Assembly (NCBI GenBank): GCA_023422565.1
Contig: JAFAGR010000041.1
Location: forward strand, 1 to 64,000
From: Bacteroidota bacterium
GTDB taxonomy: Bacteria > Bacteroidota > Bacteroidia > Chitinophagales > Chitinophagaceae
Direction: 5' to 3'
Length of the DNA: 64,000 nt
Program-made: the position numbers and the translations under genes
Part shown: piece after piece, positions 7,306-15,844 of the stretch
How positions within the stretch are numbered: position 1 is the stretch's first letter
Layout: every line of letters begins with the position of its first letter
The notes under the pieces: model-generated
What the model was told of the DNA's origin: nothing
Seen by the model: the letters and a program-made list of their open reading frames with translations, nothing else
The model's database searches: none

Positions 7306-8955
7306 ATGAAAAAGATATTTTCTTTATTGTTTATACTGTGCCTTTCGACTGTCGGCTTCTCTCAAAAGAAGATCAGCGAGATGACACCCGTGGCCGACGG
7401 CGCGCTTATTGACAGTTTTCACCTCCCGATAGTTGACAGCGGGATGAACAAAAGAATTCGCGGGTATCAATTAATTGCTGCCATTACAGAAGCCATTGCC
7501 ACCACAGGTTTCGACACCTCCTATGCACGAAACGATTCTGCCTTTTACCAGTACAACGGAGTGGAGAAGTTCTCTCACTTGCTGAAGAGCTCGGCAGATA
7601 CCGTTCCGGATCTCACCGCGGTACTGGCTAAGGGAAGTGCATTCCGCAATAACACCTCTATCGTAGGAAACCCCGGGAAGATTTTTCAACTTATACAAAC
7701 CCACACTAACGAGGAAACCACCGGGCAATTGAAAATGGGTAATGGCATGCTGAACCTGGGCGTGTACAACCCTGACCTCTCCGTCATGGGCTTCGCAGCA
7801 ACACAAGGCTCGGCATCCTTCTCTGCAGCAACAGCAGAAGGTAACGGCCCAATGGTTATAGTAGATACAATATTTGGCGAGTTCCTGTTTATTAATGAGG
7901 GGCAACAGTATGGCGTGGGTGTCGCTCAGGGCCAGATCTATTTAAAAATTAATAATAAACGAGTTTACCTGCCCAATACACTCCCTGCTCCTGGCGATGT
8001 GATGAAGGCCGTTAATGACTCTACAGTAATATGGGATGAGGTAGCCGGCGGCGGCAGCTCCGATGGCAACGGTATGTATTCCGGTTCCGACACGCTCGCG
8101 GGCAATACAACAGTTACAGGAAACGGCAACGATCTTTCATTCGATGGTAACGATCTGTTTGAAGTCGCTAACGCCAATACTGTTTCTTTCGCTGCAGGCC
8201 TCGCAAGCACCATGAATATGGGTGCCAGCAGTGTATCGTTCAATTATTCGTGGACGAACAATTCCTCCATGGGCATTAACGATAACGGCTTCTTCGCAAG
8301 CGGTTATACCATGGGCAGCACTTTCAAGAACGAGTTTGATGTGCGGTATGGCTTCTCCCGCATCCTGGCTATTTCTCCGAACAAGACTACGCAGTTCAGG
8401 ATGGACAGTTCAAAAATCACGCTCTCGCCTAACGATAGTTTACAACTTTCCGTGGCTCCTGATGTTGCGCTTTCTGATACCAACATGAAAGTGTTGATGT
8501 GGCACCCTGGCACGAAAACAATTAAGTCCGCATCACAAACACCGGTGGTTTATGATACCACATTTTTCCAACTCGATTCTGTCGGCAGCGCCATACATAT
8601 TCGACCGAGAGTTAAAGAATACATCATAGAAATCACAGGTGGTGGAGTGGGTGATACGCTGACTTATGACGTGATACGCAATACGATGGGGGAAGATCCA
8701 GTGGCAGGGTATGTAGGTTCGGGTGAGTATGTGTTTATTTTCTCTAACCCTGTACTTACAGTTGGAAAAACAACGGTGGAAATTATCTCAGGGCGTGAAA
8801 ACTTAGACGGGACCACCAAAATCCGCTGCTTCACTCCCGGAACTACTGAGGTGAATATTAAAACATACCTAAGTGGATCACTTGATGAAAGTGCCGTTTC
8901 GCTACTTACCTCAGAGCCTGAGCCAGTATTTCTAAAAGTAACAACCTATTTATAA
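7306..8955 (+). CDS. exported tail-fibre-like protein
   Basis: 549 residues. Sec signal peptide MKKIFSLLFILCLSTVGFSQ, then the segment KKISEMTPVADGALIDSFHL-PIVDSG-MNKRI-RGYQL, which matches the ISxLPxxxxLtgxelvPivqgGvTkrit repeat used at the N-termini of many phage fibres. The rest is a low-complexity Gly/Ser/Asn/Thr beta region and a stretch like NMKVLMWHPGTKTIKSASQT, typical of Bacteroidota fibre tips; the last ~130 residues are a separate beta domain (YIIEITGGGVGDTLTYDVIR). The signal peptide is incompatible with normal cytoplasmic tail assembly unless the protein is exported. Its stop overlaps the next start by 1 nt. Confidence 0.7.
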   Translation: MKKIFSLLFILCLSTVGFSQKKISEMTPVADGALIDSFHLPIVDSGMNKRIRGYQLIAAITEAIATTGFDTSYARNDSAFYQYNGVEKFSHLLKSSADTVPDLTAVLAKGSAFRNNTSIVGNPGKIFQLIQTHTNEETTGQLKMGNGMLNLGVYNPDLSVMGFAATQGSASFSAATAEGNGPMVIVDTIFGEFLFINEGQQYGVGVAQGQIYLKINNKRVYLPNTLPAPGDVMKAVNDSTVIWDEVAGGGSSDGNGMYSGSDTLAGNTTVTGNGNDLSFDGNDLFEVANANTVSFAAGLASTMNMGASSVSFNYSWTNNSSMGINDNGFFASGYTMGSTFKNEFDVRYGFSRILAISPNKTTQFRMDSSKITLSPNDSLQLSVAPDVALSDTNMKVLMWHPGTKTIKSASQTPVVYDTTFFQLDSVGSAIHIRPRVKEYIIEITGGGVGDTLTYDVIRNTMGEDPVAGYVGSGEYVFIFSNPVLTVGKTTVEIISGRENLDGTTKIRCFTPGTTEVNIKTYLSGSLDESAVSLLTSEPEPVFLKVTTYL

Positions 8956-10070
8956 TGAAACCCCTAACACTTCTGCTCAGTCTATGCCTCACCGTTAGTG
9001 TGAGTGCGCAGCTTACCAAAGTCGGCCCGAGGAATGCATACGTGTACAATCCTGGAAAAGCTGCGCCTTTGCACCTCAACTTCCCTGGTATGGGGCAAGT
9101 TGGGTTTGATGCCAACCGTCTGCTTTCTGACGGTTTCGGCTACCTGTTCACCAAAGAAGGCTTTAAGCCTCCGAAAGATGTTTTCATCGTGGTGATGCAA
9201 GATCAGTACGGCGCTTTCTCTCCATCCTACATCAAAGGAGTGCTCAACACTTTGAAAGGAATGTACCCGTTGATGGATACTGCTAACATCACCGTTTCCG
9301 GATTTTCAATTGGTGGCCAAGCGGCATACTCAAGTGCCATCGGAATTACTCCGAAAGCAATCTTTGCGCACTCCCCTGCAGCAATTGATGCAAATGCAAC
9401 CGCCCGCATCATTGCGAATAAAATACCGGTGTACCTGTACGCAGGAGAAAACGACGGGCCGTATTTCAGGCCTAACGCAGAAGCAGCATTTAAAGAGATC
9501 AATGCCAAGGTTCCAGGCCTTGCAAAGCTGGAGATATTTCCCTCCACAGGTCATTCCGGGTGGAACAACACTTATAAATCTGCGGCCTTTTGGAATGCGA
9601 TAAATGCACCCTCAACTCCTTTACCCCTGACCGCATTCGCCGGGAAAGACACAACCGTGCAGCAGCCGGCTGCCGCGCAGTTGCGGGGGGAAGCCACAGG
9701 CGAAGGATTGCAGTTTGCCTGGAAATCCCTCACCGCAGGATCCTCAGCATTCTCCAATCCTTCAATTCCTGCACCCACCTTCTCGACAATGGTTGCAGGC
9801 ACTTATACGCTGCAACTCACCGTAACAGACAAATACGGCAAAACAGCAACAGATCAGGTGGTGGTAACCTTTCAGCCAAAACCGCCACCACCGGCCCCGA
9901 AAGAACTTTTCAAAGTGTACATCTCCGGGGTTGATTTCTTCGGCCTCGATAACGGTACCGTACGCAGATCTAAAGGAACATGGTCTGGCTCATCAGGTGT
10001 ATTGGTTGCCTTTCCTTGCGGAACGCAAACAATCACAATTACTAACAACGCTAAATGGGTAATTAAATAA
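8955..10070 (+). CDS. exported alpha/beta hydrolase with PKD-like domain
   Basis: 371 residues. Signal peptide MKPLTLLLSLCLTVSVSAQ, then an alpha/beta-hydrolase fold (~25-215). The nucleophile elbow GFSIGG places Ser118, with Asp167 in AGENDGPYF and His200 in PSTGHSGW: a complete catalytic triad. The fold resembles esterase/depolymerase enzymes of the PHB-depolymerase/feruloyl-esterase kind, so it probably cleaves an ester bond in a surface polymer or lipid (inference). Residues ~227-305 are a PKD-like beta sandwich (FAGKDTTV..., GTYTLQLTVTDKYG), and a short C-terminal domain follows a Pro-rich linker (PKPPPPAP). Translationally coupled to the fibre gene before it. Confidence 0.75.
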   Translation: MKPLTLLLSLCLTVSVSAQLTKVGPRNAYVYNPGKAAPLHLNFPGMGQVGFDANRLLSDGFGYLFTKEGFKPPKDVFIVVMQDQYGAFSPSYIKGVLNTLKGMYPLMDTANITVSGFSIGGQAAYSSAIGITPKAIFAHSPAAIDANATARIIANKIPVYLYAGENDGPYFRPNAEAAFKEINAKVPGLAKLEIFPSTGHSGWNNTYKSAAFWNAINAPSTPLPLTAFAGKDTTVQQPAAAQLRGEATGEGLQFAWKSLTAGSSAFSNPSIPAPTFSTMVAGTYTLQLTVTDKYGKTATDQVVVTFQPKPPPPAPKELFKVYISGVDFFGLDNGTVRRSKGTWSGSSGVLVAFPCGTQTITITNNAKWVIK

Positions 10071-10103
10071 ACTAATGTCCTTACCGTCCCAAAAGTCCCT
10101 AAA

Positions 10104-11660
10104 ATGAAAAAATTACTTTTCATACTCATCACCCTGCTGGCACTTAAAACCACCGCCCAGCAAACCATCAACATCGGTGAATATCAGTGGCACATCATTG
10201 ATAACGGCAACGTGTACACGCCCGTGGGTAACGATGAGGGGTACACGCTAACGCAGGTATCGGGCATCAGTGATGCCGTGCAGGGCGATGGCGCGCAATA
10301 CACCACCATTCTGCGCACAGCATCGCAAAAGGTGTACGTGATCAACGGCGGTACCACCACCAAAACAGAATACTCCCTCACCGAAGCAGAAGAGCCGCTA
10401 AACCCCACCTATGTGCAAGGTCTTTACCGTTCCTACTTCGCGCTTTCCGGTGGCAAGGTCTACTACCTTCCCCTGCTCGCGGATGAGATCGGCCAGAACA
10501 GCGGATCTACCTCTACGCTGTGGATAGAACTCACGCAACCATCCGGAGGCCGCACGATCGATTCAATCGTTTCTGCTGCCAATACAGATTTTGGGCTAAA
10601 CTACCTGATGGCAAAATGCACTGACGGCACCGTTTGGCAGTGGACTTCCGCCAGCACCACACCCGTGCAGCTCACATGGCCCGGTGGTAACACTAACGCC
10701 ATTAGCATTGCAATGGTAGGCCCCGTGGCTCAGGTGATCATCACCGCCGATGGCGCATACACCCGCGGCTATTACGCCTCGCTTATAGGCGGCACCAATC
10801 TTACACACGCAGGAAGTTTTGAAGACATTACTGAAGAACTGGCGGGCCCCGTGCGCCCATGGAAAGAAGTAAAAACAACATACACTTCACTTCATTTCAT
10901 TGATGCAAACGACCACATGTGGGCCATTGGCAACAATGCGCAGGGCATTATGGGCACCGGCGATCAGTACCCTTACTGGCGAACCTTCTGGTATAATTCA
11001 GCCCGCCAGCCTTATCGATGGAGCTGGGTAAATGGCGATCGCATTAAACCGATGACGCAGATTCCCGGAGAGTGGAAGAATCTTCGTACACACAACACCG
11101 TTACCTCCTACGTCTATGCGCAGGATATGGGAAACAACTGGTACAGCTGGGGAAGAAACAAAGGCCGCAGCCTGGGCAATGGCGTAAGTATGCTGGTGGC
11201 AGATGAAGCACTGATCAGCGAATACCTGAACATCCCTGCACCTCGTAAAGTGAGCCTGACACCGGGAATGATCTGGACAGTTCTTTCCGCGCGTGATACT
11301 GCAGCTTTGCGTACTCCGCTGGCTAACGCCGGCCCTGATCAATGGCGCACTGCAGGCACTACAAGCACCACACTTTACGGGCAAGGCTCTCATCAGCAAC
11401 AGCCGGGCACCACCACCACAGTAACGATGACTTACGCGTGGACGAAGCAAAGCGGCCCATCCTGCACAATCACCTCGCCCACATCGGCCAATACCACCGT
11501 AACAGGCATGTCGGCCGGCACCTATGTTTTCCGAAACACCGTCACCAGCGCCCACGGATCCGATTACCAGGAAGTGACGGTGAACATAGCCGCGGAGGAA
11601 GAGCCTGAACCCGCGCCACCAACCAACACCATCTTTTGCCCATTCTTTATAAAGAACTGA
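10104..11660 (+). CDS. exported RCC1-like beta-propeller with PKD domain
   Basis: 518 residues. Signal peptide MKKLLFILITLLALKTTAQQ. Residues ~25-390 are repeat-like beta segments with RCC1-type signatures (DANDHMWAIGNNAQGIMGTG; GNNWYSWGRNKGRSLGNG), predicted to form a propeller. Residues ~400-500 are a PKD-like module: NAGPDQWRT..., TYAWTKQSGP, and SAGTYVFRNTVTSAHGSD. C-terminal linker EEEPEPAPP. It has no catalytic motif; propeller plus PKD suggests adhesion or carbohydrate binding at the surface. The stop TGA overlaps the next gene's ATG (tgATGa). Confidence 0.65.
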   Translation: MKKLLFILITLLALKTTAQQTINIGEYQWHIIDNGNVYTPVGNDEGYTLTQVSGISDAVQGDGAQYTTILRTASQKVYVINGGTTTKTEYSLTEAEEPLNPTYVQGLYRSYFALSGGKVYYLPLLADEIGQNSGSTSTLWIELTQPSGGRTIDSIVSAANTDFGLNYLMAKCTDGTVWQWTSASTTPVQLTWPGGNTNAISIAMVGPVAQVIITADGAYTRGYYASLIGGTNLTHAGSFEDITEELAGPVRPWKEVKTTYTSLHFIDANDHMWAIGNNAQGIMGTGDQYPYWRTFWYNSARQPYRWSWVNGDRIKPMTQIPGEWKNLRTHNTVTSYVYAQDMGNNWYSWGRNKGRSLGNGVSMLVADEALISEYLNIPAPRKVSLTPGMIWTVLSARDTAALRTPLANAGPDQWRTAGTTSTTLYGQGSHQQQPGTTTTVTMTYAWTKQSGPSCTITSPTSANTTVTGMSAGTYVFRNTVTSAHGSDYQEVTVNIAAEEEPEPAPPTNTIFCPFFIKN

Positions 11661-11968
11661 TGAAACCTGATACGATGAATTTCCTTCTTCAATTATGTAC
11701 GAGCCTTGGATCAGCAGCCTTGGTCGGCTGGATGTTCTGGACCTGGATTACCAGCAAATTCAATTTCATGGAGCGTACCGATGCAGAAAATCGTGCTCGG
11801 ATCATTGAATTGGAAAGAAAAAATGCCGAGCTACTCAGCAAAGAAGATCATTACATCATTCGAAAGGAAGATAAAGATGCGCTTGAAAGGCAGATCTCAG
11901 AATTGAGAAGCGATATCAAGCATATGCCAGAAAGGATCGTGGCTATGATTGAGCGGCATAACAAATAA
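11660..11968 (+). CDS. small membrane-anchored coiled-coil lysis protein (XhlA-like)
   Basis: 102 residues; the ATG at 11660 is coupled to the previous stop, while the TTG at 11636 is less likely. One transmembrane segment (~8-28, LLQLCTSLGSAALVGWMFWT), then a charged coiled coil (ENRARIIELERKNAELLSKE, KDALERQISELRSDIKHMPE). One TM plus cytoplasmic coiled coil matches XhlA/BhlA-type hemolysin-like proteins that accompany holins in phage lysis cassettes. Directly precedes the holin candidate by 26 nt. Confidence 0.55.
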   Translation: MKPDTMNFLLQLCTSLGSAALVGWMFWTWITSKFNFMERTDAENRARIIELERKNAELLSKEDHYIIRKEDKDALERQISELRSDIKHMPERIVAMIERHNK

Positions 11969-11994
11969 ATTTTTCATCATCAACACAAAATAAA

Positions 11995-12381
11995 ATGAGC
12001 ACTCAAGCTTCAAACAAACTGGCAAACACGATAACTTATATCGTACTTTTCCTCACCACCTTTCAGGGGCTTATCCCTGCCATCCCGATTAAAAACAACC
12101 ACACCGTAACGCTCCTAAGTGCGGTAGTGATGTTGTTGGTAACAACCGGCACGTATCTCAAGAATTTCCTGTCAACTGAAATCGCGAAGGCTGCGCAGAA
12201 AGCTACGCATATCCTGTTTGCGATCGCAGTTCTTGGAGGTCTTAATGACTTCTTCGACCTGGTGAAGTTCAATGAGATCACGGACCAGTGGATAAGGTTT
12301 GGAATTACCCTCGCGATCACATTTCTCAATCTATTGGCGAAGCTTCTCTATCCAACGCCCGAAACAAAATCATTGATATGA
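11995..12381 (+). CDS. holin-like membrane protein
   Basis: 128 residues with about four hydrophobic segments: ITYIVLFLTTFQGLIPAIPI, TVTLLSAVVMLLVTTGTYL, HILFAIAVLGGLNDFFDLV and FGITLAITFLNLLAKLLY, short loops and charged ends. Size, number of membrane segments and position (before a spanin-like protein and an endolysin) point to a holin that permeabilises the inner membrane. The stop overlaps the next ATG by 4 nt (ATGA). The family is not identified. Confidence 0.65.
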   Translation: MSTQASNKLANTITYIVLFLTTFQGLIPAIPIKNNHTVTLLSAVVMLLVTTGTYLKNFLSTEIAKAAQKATHILFAIAVLGGLNDFFDLVKFNEITDQWIRFGITLAITFLNLLAKLLYPTPETKSLI

Positions 12382-13040
12382 TTTTCAAATACCGGCATAT
12401 CATCACGTTATTGGTGGCGGCGTTGCTGGTCACCTGTTTTGATGCGTGCAAGTCTGCTGAGCAGATCGCCAAAAAGCAATTAAAACAGGATGAACAAAAC
12501 ATCGACAAAGCCTTTGTGCGGAACCCGGCAATGGTTGCTGGTAAAACCCGCATTTGGTTTCCATGTACTCCGGTAAAATCTTCCGTAGACAGCGCGGCGC
12601 TAATTGAATGGTTGCGAAATCAGGAACAGGCTATTTCCGATTTCCTTCCGGAAGATGAAGAGCGGCCGCGCGATACTGTCGTTGATGTTTGGGAGGATTC
12701 AACGAAGATCAAATTCCTGACGAAGCAGAATGATTCACTGGCAAACGTACTGAGTAAATGTACCGGCACAATTCGATCACTTCAATCAGCAATTAAAAAT
12801 GTGCCGGCCGTCCGTGATACGGTATGGATGAAAGATTCCGCGGAAGTAAAAATGGTTGAAGCGGTATGCGCCACGGTTGTTTCCGTGAAGGAAAAGAAAA
12901 TAGTCGATCTCGAAAAGGATCTGGCCAAGCATCGTAAATACAAGTTCCTCTTCATGGGCCTTGCCGCGCCCACCTTAATAGGAATTGTTGCGGGAATATT
13001 TTGGCTGATCGGTCGAATTAAACGGAAGAAGAAAGAATGA
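12378..13040 (+). CDS. probable unimolecular spanin (lipobox + coiled coil + C-terminal membrane segment)
   Basis: The ATG at 12378 overlaps the holin stop. 220 residues: an N-terminal hydrophobic stretch MIFKYRHIITLLVAALLVTC then FDACKS, with lipobox-type Cys20 or Cys24, then a charged, partly helical region (KIKFLTKQNDSLANVLSKC, KMVEAVCATVVSVKEKKIV) and a C-terminal hydrophobic segment FLFMGLAAPTLIGIVAGIFW followed by the basic tail RIKRKKKE. Outer-membrane lipid anchor plus inner-membrane C-terminal helix is the u-spanin layout of T1 gp11, which fuses the two membranes at lysis. Coiled-coil propensity in the middle supports this. It overlaps the next start by 4 nt. Confidence 0.6.
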   Translation: MIFKYRHIITLLVAALLVTCFDACKSAEQIAKKQLKQDEQNIDKAFVRNPAMVAGKTRIWFPCTPVKSSVDSAALIEWLRNQEQAISDFLPEDEERPRDTVVDVWEDSTKIKFLTKQNDSLANVLSKCTGTIRSLQSAIKNVPAVRDTVWMKDSAEVKMVEAVCATVVSVKEKKIVDLEKDLAKHRKYKFLFMGLAAPTLIGIVAGIFWLIGRIKRKKKE

Positions 13041-13735
13041 TGCTTACTGGCCATATTATCACGAAGATCACTCCTTCAATAAAAGGAAAATACGCGTGTG
13101 ATATTGCTGATGCGCTTAGCCGGATCCTGCCTTTATACGGCATGGCTGATCCTGATATCTTTCATGAGTTTTGGGCCAACGTACTCGAAGAGAGTTGGGA
13201 AATGGGCCGCATGACCGAAAACCTCAACTATAAAGTTGAGAGCCTTATAGAAAAGTTCGGACGGCACAGGATATCGATTGCTGATGCAAAGCGTTACGGC
13301 CGCATTGATGGAAAGCAGAAAGCGAATCAGCCGGCGATCGCTAACTGCATTTATGGTGGAAAGTGGGCGAAGTTAAACCTCGGCAATTTCGCGCCTACTC
13401 ATGGATGGGATCTTCGCGGTTCGGGCCCGATGCAACTTACCGGCTTTTGGATGATTGCAGGATTCCGCGATTACTACGCAAAGCGATTCGGCCACACCTA
13501 CACCGTGGAGCAGATGGCACACCTTCTACGGACCGACCTTGAAATCGGCCTTCATTCCGCATGTTGGGTTTTCGCCATTGCAAAAAAATTGATCCCTGCA
13601 GCGATCTCTAAAAATCTTACTTCGACTCAAGTCGTTGAACGCATGAAATACATAGTTGAGAAAATCAACGGTGGTCACACAAACCTGCGCAAGCGGCTTG
13701 CGTATTACGAAGATGTAAAAATGAATGTAATGTGA
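13037..13735 (+). CDS. GH19-like endolysin
   Basis: 232 residues. Pattern of the GH19 lysozyme/chitinase fold: EESWEMGRMTENLNYKVESL (HES-like motif with likely acid Glu52 and a second Glu at 61), YGGKWAKLNLGN, then GWDLRGSGPMQLTGFW, the DGw.yRGRGliQlTGr signature. Cleaves peptidoglycan glycan strands at lysis. No signal peptide, so it relies on the adjacent holin for release. The HES His is replaced by Glu, and the second Arg of RGRG by Ser. The gene sits in the lysis cassette, overlapping the spanin gene by 4 nt. Confidence 0.8.
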   Translation: MMLTGHIITKITPSIKGKYACDIADALSRILPLYGMADPDIFHEFWANVLEESWEMGRMTENLNYKVESLIEKFGRHRISIADAKRYGRIDGKQKANQPAIANCIYGGKWAKLNLGNFAPTHGWDLRGSGPMQLTGFWMIAGFRDYYAKRFGHTYTVEQMAHLLRTDLEIGLHSACWVFAIAKKLIPAAISKNLTSTQVVERMKYIVEKINGGHTNLRKRLAYYEDVKMNVM

Positions 13736-13740
13736 ATGTG

Positions 13741-15483
13741 ATGGAACATTATAGCGAAATGCCGCCTATGCCCGATGTGGTTTATAAAACGGCAAAGACC
13801 GGCAATATGCACCACGGTTCTACGTGGATAGGCGGCGAGGTTCCGGCGCATCATGCTTCTATCGTCATTAATCCCGGGCATACCGTAACGGTTACAAAAT
13901 CGGTCACCATTTGCGGCCTTGCTATTCACGAAGGAGGCGCACTATTGTTATCTCCAAAGCATACGATTGAATTCAATAATTGCGGAAACGTATATAAGTA
14001 CGGCACTATTATCTCTCATCCGCTTTCAGGCATCTTCCACACCTTCAGATTTAAACACGTAGATGAATCAAAGTTCGTCGGCGGCGGGATGGACATAACG
14101 GAAAGTGATGTGGGCTATTGGGTACGTGGAAAAGGAAAGTTTGATTTCGTGGGCCCGTACAGAACGCCTTGGGTAAGGCTCGAAGCTGGCGTAGCAGTAG
14201 GCGAGAAAATTATCACCCTCAACCAAAATCCAGTAGGCTGGAAAGTCGGCGATGTGCTGAGCATCGTGCCCACAAAAAAGGGAGATATAACCGGGTTTGA
14301 AGAAAGATCGATCGTAAGAATTTCAGGCAATAAAGTTACCCTAAACGCTCCCTTGGATTTCGATCATCCTGTAGTTAAAAACCCATTCACCGGCCAGCTC
14401 CATACCGCGGAAGTAATTAACACTACGCGCAACATTATTATCGAAGGCACACCCGGCGGGCATACCCATATTAACATCATGGGTACAGAGTTTCAAACGT
14501 TTGAAAATGTCCGGCAACAATACATGGGCGTGCGGGATGTTTTGGGCCGATACCCGAACCACCTGCATCACCACAAAGGTGGAGCGGTTTATAAGAACGT
14601 CATTATTCTCGATAGCGATAACCGGGGATTTGTATCTCACACCTCACATAATATCCTGTATGAAGGCTGTGTCACACTCCGAACAAAAAAAGATCCATAT
14701 TGGTGGGATGAGCCAACAGGGCGTTTTGACCGTTCAAACGACAGTAATAATATCACATGGCTTAATTGTATCGCTGCCGATCTGCGGTGGAATACTACGG
14801 AGGAATCACATCAGCTTTCCGGGTTTGTGTTTGGCGCCGGGAAAGATAACAAGTGCATCGGCTGCGTAGTGGTCGGCAATCGTGGCCGTTCTTCATCTGC
14901 AGGCGGCACCTGGCGATCATCAGCCAACTATGCGCCTTTTAATGTGTGGGTAGTTCTTGATTTCCTTTCTCATAATAATTACGCCTGCGGTTTTCGAAAC
15001 TGGCAGAACGATCCAGCTAAACATGAAGTAAGTCATTTTGTAATTTATCATTGTCAAATTGGTATTGAATCAGGGGCTTACGGTAATGCGTATGAATGGA
15101 ACCATGGGCATATTTTTGAATGCGATACTGCCATAGAAATTCACGCGCTTGCCATTTCAAAAGGCGGCGCTACCGATGAGTGGGGTTACATTTCTCACTT
15201 CAATAAAATTTTGTCAACAGACCCGTTACGCATTATGCCTCACGTGCTTCCGGGTAAGCCGATATTGGTTCGTGAGAGTGTTTTTTCTTCTGTGATCGTA
15301 GATGAGCTTTCAAAATCAACAGCTGAATCGGAGCCTGGATTATTTGATTTCGTGAATTGCGAGATAGGAAATTACGATGTGAGAGGAATCGCAGCAGGCT
15401 CCGCCATTCGTGCGCAGCAAAAAGGTAAAGCCTTTCAATTAACAATAAAGGGAATTGAATCAATCCCACCATTTGCAAAATAA
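13741..15483 (+). CDS. G8/CEMIP-like parallel beta-helix protein, candidate polysaccharide-degrading tailspike
   Basis: 580 residues from the ATG at 13741 (a GTG at 13732 is in frame but less likely). N-terminal segment GSTWIGGEVPAHHASIVINP-GHTVTV matches the G8 domain of CEMIP (KIAA1199) and TMEM2. A second hallmark follows: NPVGWKVGDVLSIVPTKKGD and EERSIVRISGNKVTLNAPLD-FDHP. Then comes LGRYPNHLHHHKGG (residues ~268-281), equivalent to the RYPvHFH motif, and a long right-handed beta-helix to the C-terminus. CEMIP and TMEM2 depolymerise hyaluronan. In a phage, a related activity would suit a spike that digests a capsule or exopolysaccharide. It has no signal peptide, unlike the exported proteins upstream. 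Function is inferred from the fold. Confidence 0.75.
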   Translation: MEHYSEMPPMPDVVYKTAKTGNMHHGSTWIGGEVPAHHASIVINPGHTVTVTKSVTICGLAIHEGGALLLSPKHTIEFNNCGNVYKYGTIISHPLSGIFHTFRFKHVDESKFVGGGMDITESDVGYWVRGKGKFDFVGPYRTPWVRLEAGVAVGEKIITLNQNPVGWKVGDVLSIVPTKKGDITGFEERSIVRISGNKVTLNAPLDFDHPVVKNPFTGQLHTAEVINTTRNIIIEGTPGGHTHINIMGTEFQTFENVRQQYMGVRDVLGRYPNHLHHHKGGAVYKNVIILDSDNRGFVSHTSHNILYEGCVTLRTKKDPYWWDEPTGRFDRSNDSNNITWLNCIAADLRWNTTEESHQLSGFVFGAGKDNKCIGCVVVGNRGRSSSAGGTWRSSANYAPFNVWVVLDFLSHNNYACGFRNWQNDPAKHEVSHFVIYHCQIGIESGAYGNAYEWNHGHIFECDTAIEIHALAISKGGATDEWGYISHFNKILSTDPLRIMPHVLPGKPILVRESVFSSVIVDELSKSTAESEPGLFDFVNCEIGNYDVRGIAAGSAIRAQQKGKAFQLTIKGIESIPPFAK

Positions 15484-15490
15484 AATTATC

Positions 15491-15844
15491 ATGACTTCAA
15501 ATAGTTCTGTTGCAGTAAATCTGAATTTCATTCACCGCCGCGGCGACACGTTCGTTAGGGAGTTGCAATTTTTTGCTGATCAGTCTTACGTTACGCCGTT
15601 GAACATTTCAACGGACACATTCAAACTACAGGTGAAACACAACGGTGCGGTGATCATGGAATTTGCTACAAGCGCCGGTCTTTCAATTGAGGGTTCTGAT
15701 ACGGTAAAACTCACAAAAACTGCAGTTGAAATGCAGATCCCGCCCGGAACTTACAGGTATGATCTGCAAAAAACAAGTTCCACGGGTGTTGTGACGACTG
15801 TTCTTGCAGGTGATTTCATTATTGAAAAAGACATCACCTCATGA
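15491..15844 (+). CDS. BppU-like baseplate/fibre-anchor protein
   Basis: 117 residues from the ATG at 15491 (an upstream start would overlap the spike gene). Opens with MTSNSSVAVNLNFIHRRGDT-FVRELQFF, then TFKLQVKHNGAVIMEF, then PPGTYRYDLQKTSSTGVVTT-VLAGDFIIEKD. The pattern (R-R-G-D-T at a strand start, a central kLqv.hng strand, YryDlq followed by a D-F-x-I-E end) matches the beta-sandwich N-terminal domain of BppU-type proteins that attach fibres to the baseplate. Ends 4 nt inside the fibre gene start, so translationally coupled. Confidence 0.6.
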   Translation: MTSNSSVAVNLNFIHRRGDTFVRELQFFADQSYVTPLNISTDTFKLQVKHNGAVIMEFATSAGLSIEGSDTVKLTKTAVEMQIPPGTYRYDLQKTSSTGVVTTVLAGDFIIEKDITS

